A stretch of 64,000 nt of DNA from Moniliophthora roreri (lineage: Eukaryota > Basidiomycota > Agaricomycetes > Agaricales > Marasmiaceae), in contig LATX02000189.1 of NCBI GenBank assembly GCA_001466705.2, positions 744,001 through 808,000 of the forward strand, in the 5' to 3' direction. The notes below the pieces were generated by a model. That model was given only the letters and a program-made list of their open reading frames with translations. It had not been told where the DNA came from and did not search any database. A program made the position numbers and the translations under genes. This document shows positions 57,812-64,000 of the stretch, in pieces. The stretch's first letter is position 1. Each line of letters starts with the position of its first letter.

Positions 57812-59219
57812 ATGTTTGAGGTGATTATTCTTGTCATTTTCACTTCTATTGCTCACATTTTGTACTAAGGAATCTGATGCCCCGCAGCACCGACACAGGC
57901 CTTCCACTAAACGTCCTGTCATCACATCCGACGATGAACAGGATATTGGAAGCCCTGAGGCATCACCCCCGCAGAAGAGACTACGGCTGGATGAAGACCC
58001 TCTGCCGGACCACGAGAATTTCAACGACGTTGATATAAACATTGAGGCGAGTGCAGAAGTTGATAAGGATGGGGACGACGCAGAGCCTTCACCTATACAT
58101 ATGAAGCCGGGGAAGAGAAAGATTGTGAAGCCAAAGAGATTCAGGGATGAGGAGGAAGAACAGGAGGAGGGGAGGTCTTATGTCCCGAAGGCACCCGCAA
58201 AAAAGAAACGGAAGCCGAAAGCGAAGAAACGTGAATATTCGGACGCGGAGACAGAGGATGATTTCAATCCCGACGAAGAGGACCTTGCCAGGGATCTAGT
58301 CACATTGGATGATGATCAGGATGATGATTTTGTTGATGACGAACCGAGAAAGCCGTCTAAATCCAAAGCACCGCCGAAAGGAAAGGGAGGGAAGTCAGGG
58401 CCTTCGAAAGGAAAAGGGATTAACGCTGCACCAACGCAATCCTCTTTCTCCAAGAAGCCACGTCCTCGGCCGAATCTCAGTGTTGAAATCGACACCTTTG
58501 TTGATGTCGTCGACGACTCTCAGTCAACCTCTACCCACCCTGTTGCTACTCAAGATGCCTCGACATCGTCTACGACGAGGGAGTCTTCACCTCCACTAAA
58601 GAAGCGCAAGCTTCCTCCAATCAAGAAGAATAAAACTGCGAATTCGTCTTCTACCGGGACGCCTGTTGCAACGACTAAGCCAGCGCCTTTGAAAGCCACC
58701 CCCGAAGATTCAGGACTCCCAACCAAGACACCTGCTACTCGAACCACTACATCCACAGATCTAGACTTGAATAACGGGAATATATATGCGGAGCTTTTCA
58801 AAAAGGTATGCTTCAAGTTCTGATTCGAACGCATTGGTTTGGCTTCAATATCCAACAGCCTGGTGGCTCAACTCCGCGGTCTGGATTGAATAGGCGAGAA
58901 AAAGATGAACAGAGGCGACAAGAATTGAACAAGATGAGGGACGAAGCAAGGGCGAAGAGGCAAGCAGAAGCTGTGCGTCCAATCCATTTTACTCAAACGT
59001 TCAGTGTTCACCTGGCCTTGTTTACAGAGGGAGACATTTGCTTTACAAGCCCAGATGGAGAAAATTCTGCGTTTCGAAGAACGGTTGAAGAAGACTAACA
59101 GCCCTGCTCTGTTTCCTAACATTATGGCCGCAAAGATGAGAGAAGTCTACGATATTGAGAGGAAGCGGCGACAGAGGGAAAGTAACCAAGGAGATCTCGA
59201 AGAAGGCGAGATGTCATAA
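57812..59219 (+). CDS. Charged, basic/acidic nuclear protein
   Basis: Unrecognised. The start exon is three codons (MFE), spliced by GTGATT...TAAG to ESDAPQHRHRPSTKRPVITS. The protein is almost wholly Lys, Glu, Asp, Ser and Pro, with nuclear-localisation-like blocks (PGKRKIVKPKRFRDEE, KAPAKKKRKPKAKKREYSD), acidic runs (DDDQDDDFVDDE) and a more ordered C-terminus: GLNRREKDEQRRQELNKMRD, TFALQAQMEKILRFEERLKK and DIERKRRQRESNQGDLEEGE, likely coiled coil. Introns near 57821-57868, 58807-58859 and 58975-59028 join the exons. A Met at 57831 in the retained intron would give a hydrophobic leader and is rejected. A chromatin or transcription role is only a guess from composition. Confidence 0.6.
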
Positions 59220-59422
59220 CTATAATCACATCTTTTTTATTTAGGGACATAGATCATTGTCCTTGTGTCGAGCTTCAGACTAGTATAACGTCTTATAACG
59301 TATGAGTGATGTTACAAAGAGAGCGAACTGAACAGTTGTATATACATCGAGCATAGTGATCCAGAAAGTATGTATGTATTGGGGAACTCGTCAACGGAAT
59401 GGTAACTAAAAAGTGTAGATCA
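59220..59422. other. Convergent 3' spacer, charged nuclear protein / FKS1
   Basis: About 200 bp between converging stop codons, with a T/A-rich stretch near 59230-59245. No gene is seen. Confidence 0.4.
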
Positions 59423-62400
59423 TTAGATACTCTTGCAAATGGAGCACTCGAAATCAATGAAATCCCGGAACAGCGCCGCTACGAAGCAAATTGAGAACAA
59501 TATTACGATGTGAGAGTAGCCTGTACTCACGCAAAATAATCAATGCCGCCAGCGTCGCTATTACAATCACGTAGACGATCGAGTACTTGATAACCTGGAT
59601 TTGCTGCAGTCAGCACAAAGATAACGGAGTGGGAGCAAATTAGTGACGCACATTCCACCTCCTGGTCCTCTTCTGCTTAGTTGAAAATAACGGCGCACGG
59701 ATTTGCTTTGAAGGACGCAGCCAGACTGTAATTAGACAGTTAGCTCGTGGCAAATCAAGCTGGATGATCCGCGACTTACATAACATCGTCGAATGCAACT
59801 TGCTGAAATACGGTATAAGGATAGGCGGTGTCAGGATGATGAGTAGTATGTGAGCCAGGATGAAATCAGAACTCCACAGCGACATCTCCACAATTTTGAC
59901 GATGAATTCTCGGGCAGGTTGGGATATCGCAGACGTGCCAAGACCTCTACCATACCATTTACCAGTCCACCAGGCCCGATTGGTCTCATCATGCTTGTAT
60001 TCACGGGTGAGGAAGACGGAGATCAGGATCTTGTGTATGGCACGTTGGATGGCGACAATACAGATGATACCGAGTACCGCATGTGTGATGTCCCATAATT
60101 CAAGGAACCACTGGAAAACAAGTCAGTGCGAGGACAGAGGAAAGACAGCCGGAACTTACGAAGAATTCAAAGAAGGCGATGATTCCAAACAAGGCGGCAG
60201 TGTGTGCGATCGCTGCCATTACAGAACCAAACTTGACCCAACCTTCCATCATAGGTCCCAGGAAAAGAGAGATGAAGAACAAACCCATCAACACCGCAGC
60301 GTTCCAGACGATGGGACCGACTGCGATGATGGCGATACGGATCAAAGCACTCGGACTGTCGTTGATGTTCGTCACTCGAGTGCCCGCTTTACCTGTATTC
60401 TGTGGGAAGGACTTGACAAACAAGTATGCGTTGACAAAGATGATCGCTATGCATATCGGCCAAATGACTTCTGAGAACAGGACCGCCTTCCAACCAGCAC
60501 GGGGAACGTCTCCAGAAAGCTTCTCGGACGGGTGTCCGAGCTTTTTCTTCTTGTAACCGGTGATCATAGTTCGTGATAGACGACAGTAGCCGTACCAACT
60601 ACTCGCTTTGGTACGCGAATTGCCTCGGGACATCCATCGAAGGAATTCACGGTAGTCGATAATGAAGTCGGCAAACGAGAATTGATGAGGGTTGAAGACG
60701 AAGGGAGCTATACAGAGAGAGAGGATGGATATCCAGAAGTAGATCAAGTGTGGTATCCAAAGGGTCATGCTGGCGTAGAGGAGGAGCAAGAGATTCCTCA
60801 TACCCATGTAGATACTGGGACCCGCGAATCGGGAGTAGAGAATACTAAAGTTGAGACGCGTTGTGGCAAACCCACGACCAGTGGCAATGTATCGAGCGCC
60901 ACCAAATGTCAAGTTGCTCAATATGGACTGGGAGTAAATCTGGGTGGAAAAGACTTCGAAAATGGGCGATAACGACAAGAAGTGCTTGCCCAACCGAAGA
61001 AGGGCCTTTCCGGTACCACGCTCAACAAGTTCTAGTGATTTAGGCTGTCAATGGAATGCGAGGTCTTGCAAACACAGAGACATACCTTGTAAGAACAGCG
61101 GCAAGAATGCAACGAAGAACACCAGGAAAATAGAAATGATGCAACGTCTAATCCACTCGAAGACCGGGATGAGGTTGTAGCAACCTGGTTGTCCCCCAAT
61201 AACATTGCCCTGTGAATCAATTTTACAGATGAGGAGCTGCTTGTTAAGAGTTCCGAGGTAGACAACTACGACCCGCCACCATCAGCATCGTCAATTATAG
61301 CAGAAGAACAGGTCATATCACTTACGAGTAAGCATGAAGATTTGGATCGAGTAAATGACAAGAATGTTGTTGATGTGGAAACCGGGGTGACCATAATAGA
61401 AGGTCAAGAAACGATCAATCGGAAGTTGGGTTCCCAAGTAATAATACTCTCGACTGAGCATTTGTTCACCCATACCAGTTCCGATCTTGGTCTGGAAGTT
61501 GAGGATGGTACCGAAACCAAGATCACGACCTTTACCACACTGGTAGTATTCCGAGTGCTTGATACGACCACCACGACCAAAGGCATTCATACCAGCGTAG
61601 ATATCTTCATTCAGATGTAAACCCTTCTGTGCCTTTGAGACACCTCCACGCGTACACATGAATGTAGCATTCAAGAAATCTGGGTGACCATAGTGCAACT
61701 TGCCACCGATCCAAGCCAAACCACGGGCGGTCATGGTACCGAACGTCTGTTCCTTTCCTGCAGCAATGTCACCAAGTACACCAACGTTCTCCGAGAAGAT
61801 GTACTCTCGAGTTCCAATGATAGCAACGGGCGACTTGGTGAACTCTTTGTGGCCCCATTGCGCATACGGACTCTGACTGGAGATCGAGTACTCCTCGAAC
61901 TCTCCAAGAATGTTTCGAATCTTCAAACATTCCTCAAGATAGTTATCTTGATTGGCATCGATAAGCTGTAAGTACTCTCCACGGTAGAAGATGATGGCAT
62001 GGTTCTGGTTATCCGACTTCCCGTCACCAAGAATAGGATTTCCAGGAAGCTCAACACGAAACTTGGGCTTCCTCTTGCCAGTGGTCTCGTCGATTTCGGA
62101 GTGACCATCAATGAGGGTAGAGAACAATCTCGCCTCGCCACCTTTGGGACCGGGTTCTTCATCCAGGTATGCGATCTGCAAGTCGGGATAGGCACGCAAT
62201 AAGAACTCCGCATTCTCATGCTCCTCCTTGTTGAATTTAGAATACCGCTGCATGGAAATCGCGAACTTGAACTTCCTACGAGCCATGCGCTCGAGCTCAC
62301 GCTCGAGACGGTCGGTACTTCCACCGAAAGTGTGAACGATATCTGGGTTCTCGACACGGTAGAGAAGTTTGATGGCCTTGGAATAATTCATCATACCAGA

Positions 62401-64000
62401 AACGGTACGGTACAGTGTCTGAGCACGAAGCGATGCCCAAATCCTGGTACGAAGGGTGTACTCCGGTGATGATGTCTTGAAACCAATGCAGTAGAATGGC
62501 AAGTCGTCGGTCTTTGCGCCAGCCTTCTCGTTAGTCGTCGACTCAGGGCCCTCCATCTCTTCAGCAAGGATCTTGGTGTCCTTCACAAAGTTATCCCACT
62601 CAATCGGGTGCAATTGCTTGAGATACTCCAGAAGAGTAACGCGAGTGTTCTGATCCTCCTCACGGATGATCTCTCGCAGACTGAGAAGAATCTTCTCGGA
62701 ATAGTGTGGTACAAGAACCGTGAAAGTTGGCATGGCGTCCATTGGTAGTGGTTCAGGGATTGCGGTGGCAAGCGATGAGGCGAAGAACGAAATACGACGC
62801 TCGGCCTCACCACCGACTGGGAAGAAGTTGTCCTTAAAACCCTGACCCTCCTGGTTTGTGAAGAACGGAGGTGCCCGCAAAGTTCGTCTACCGTCAGCAC
62901 CATCGACTTGGTGGTATAAGAGCCGTTGTACGTGGTCGATCGACAGTAGATGCTCGCGATACATTGAAATAATGATGGCGTTCCAGATCTGTGAAACAAG
63001 AACCTGCGGCGTTTCGACTATAAGCGAGAGAAGCAAATATGATCTGGGAAGACTGACCTTTGGCTTATATTTGACCTCCATTTCTCCAGTTGCCAACAAC
63101 TTGGCGTAGATCCGCTTAGGCAGACGGGTATAAATGTCCTTCCATGGTGTCCAAATACTTAATCCAAGTGCGAAGCTCCTTCCAATACTGAAAACGACGA
63201 TCCAAATGATGTACCAAAGATACGTGTCCAAGAAAAACAGGATCAGGTCCATGAGATACATGATAGCCAAGGTGAACAGGACGTGATTGGAACAAAGCAT
63301 GTTCCCAAATATCCTGTCGTTACAACCCTGAACCTTGGTGCGAGCCATTACTGCGACGGGGGAGGAGAAAGAGGTAGACAGGAAGAAGAACGACTCAACA
63401 TATTTGCAAGTGAAAATGAGCACCCATAGCATGATTGACGCAGTCCGGGCGCTACGGGGCAAGGATGGATATGAGGCCGTGAAGGTCTGGGAAGCCATGT
63501 ACTTTCGTGCTTTGCCAGCAACCCGGTCACCAAACATACGGCCAGAAGGGATAATGGCGAAGCAAATCGTGACCACGACGGAGATGAAGAATTGGACGAT
63601 ACCGAGGATAAGTGGTACCTGGGAGAGGTTTGGCCTATCATCGACCATTGCAATATAGAAAGTAGGACCAGCAGTCAGTGCTAGAATGATGAGGAGGAAG
63701 ATAAAACGGGTCGTGAGATGTGAAGCATTATTCCATGTCGTAGGGATGTAGCTGAATTCGGCGAGAGTGGCTAAAAGCATGATAACCGTGGAGACGGCAC
63801 CACCCAGGGCCACTGCGGACCACTGCATCTGCGGTGAAGGGTGAATCTTGGTGGTGGGGGCATATACCTTCGGCGAGTTGAAGGCAGTGAAGAAGAAAAA
63901 CACGGAAATATGGAGAATCCAGACACGGTTGAAGTTGACGAGAAGGTGAGCTGTGGAGCGCTTTTCGAAATAGGTCTTGAAGAAGACTTTGTTCCAATCG
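59423..64000 (-). CDS. FKS1: 1,3-beta-glucan synthase catalytic subunit FKS1, partial (N-terminus beyond the right edge)
   Basis: The plasma-membrane synthase of the main cell-wall glucan. The window holds the middle and C-terminal parts: N-terminal membrane cluster (from about 63900 down), the large cytosolic domain with [116 protein letters not shown] and [20 protein letters not shown], then the second membrane cluster, ending FECSICKSI. The 3' end has small exons: introns near 59633-59590, 59528-59477 and 61041-61085 are fixed by frame. Hot spot 1 (63358-63384) reads FLSTSFSSP; hot spot 2 (61135-61158) reads EWIRRCII. Confidence 0.95.

Overview
The window looks like ordinary nuclear DNA of a filamentous basidiomycete, probably an agaricomycete. 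Genes are dense (about one per 2 kb on both strands), and nearly every one is cut by introns of roughly 45-70 nt with GTRNGT donors and short exons. The content is fungal: beta-1,3-glucan synthase, GT15 mannosyltransferases, PNGase A-like amidases, a MYND protein, a Nur1/Mug154 protein and an MscS channel with an EF-hand. I see no rRNA, tRNA or CRISPR. All calls rest on reading the translations and splice sites by eye; no search was run.

Layout. 0-7.7 kb: the 5' part of an unrecognised gene (runs off the left edge), a KAT14/CSRP2BP-like acetyltransferase, the mitochondrial DEAD-box helicase MRH4, and a divergent DUF4211 nuclear protein. 7.9-13.3 kb: two tandem GT15 alpha-mannosyltransferases separated by an inverted-repeat element of about 760 bp with a long hairpin and telomere-like repeats. 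13.8-18.8 kb: TOM40, a tiny four-exon TOM7 convergent to it, eIF3f, the urease accessory factor UreF, and a soluble ABC ATPase. 19.9-28.6 kb: a CCCH/RS-like nuclear protein, the MscS channel and two small membrane/coiled-coil proteins. 29.0-36.8 kb: Nur1, mitochondrial Phe-tRNA synthetase, the mitochondrial GrpE factor MGE1, and trifunctional C1-tetrahydrofolate synthase. 37.7-50.9 kb: three PNGase A-like paralogues (one plus, two minus) around AFG1, an NmrA-like protein and a MYND protein. 51.1-64 kb: a SAP/WW-repeat protein, an extended PMP3-family protein, a four-finger C2H2 factor, fructose-1,6-bisphosphatase, a charged nuclear protein, and the C-terminal part of FKS1 (runs off the right edge).

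How the genes relate. There is no operon or biosynthetic cluster. Two themes recur. Seven products are mitochondrial or plausibly so (MRH4, TOM40, TOM7, PheRS, MGE1, C1-THF synthase, AFG1), and TOM40 and TOM7 are two subunits of one translocase lying side by side. A second group concerns glycans and the cell wall (two GT15 enzymes, three PNGase A-like proteins, FKS1).

Most interesting points: both GT15 paralogues have a 6-nt microexon that carries most of the codon for the catalytic glutamate, so skipping it would keep the frame but remove that residue; TOM7 is hidden in what looks like intergenic DNA; C1-THF synthase has a presequence-like leader before an internal Met; one zinc finger is split by a GC-AG intron; FKS1 has a divergent echinocandin hot spot 1; and the KAT14 homologue has lost the usual glycine of its acetyl-CoA loop.
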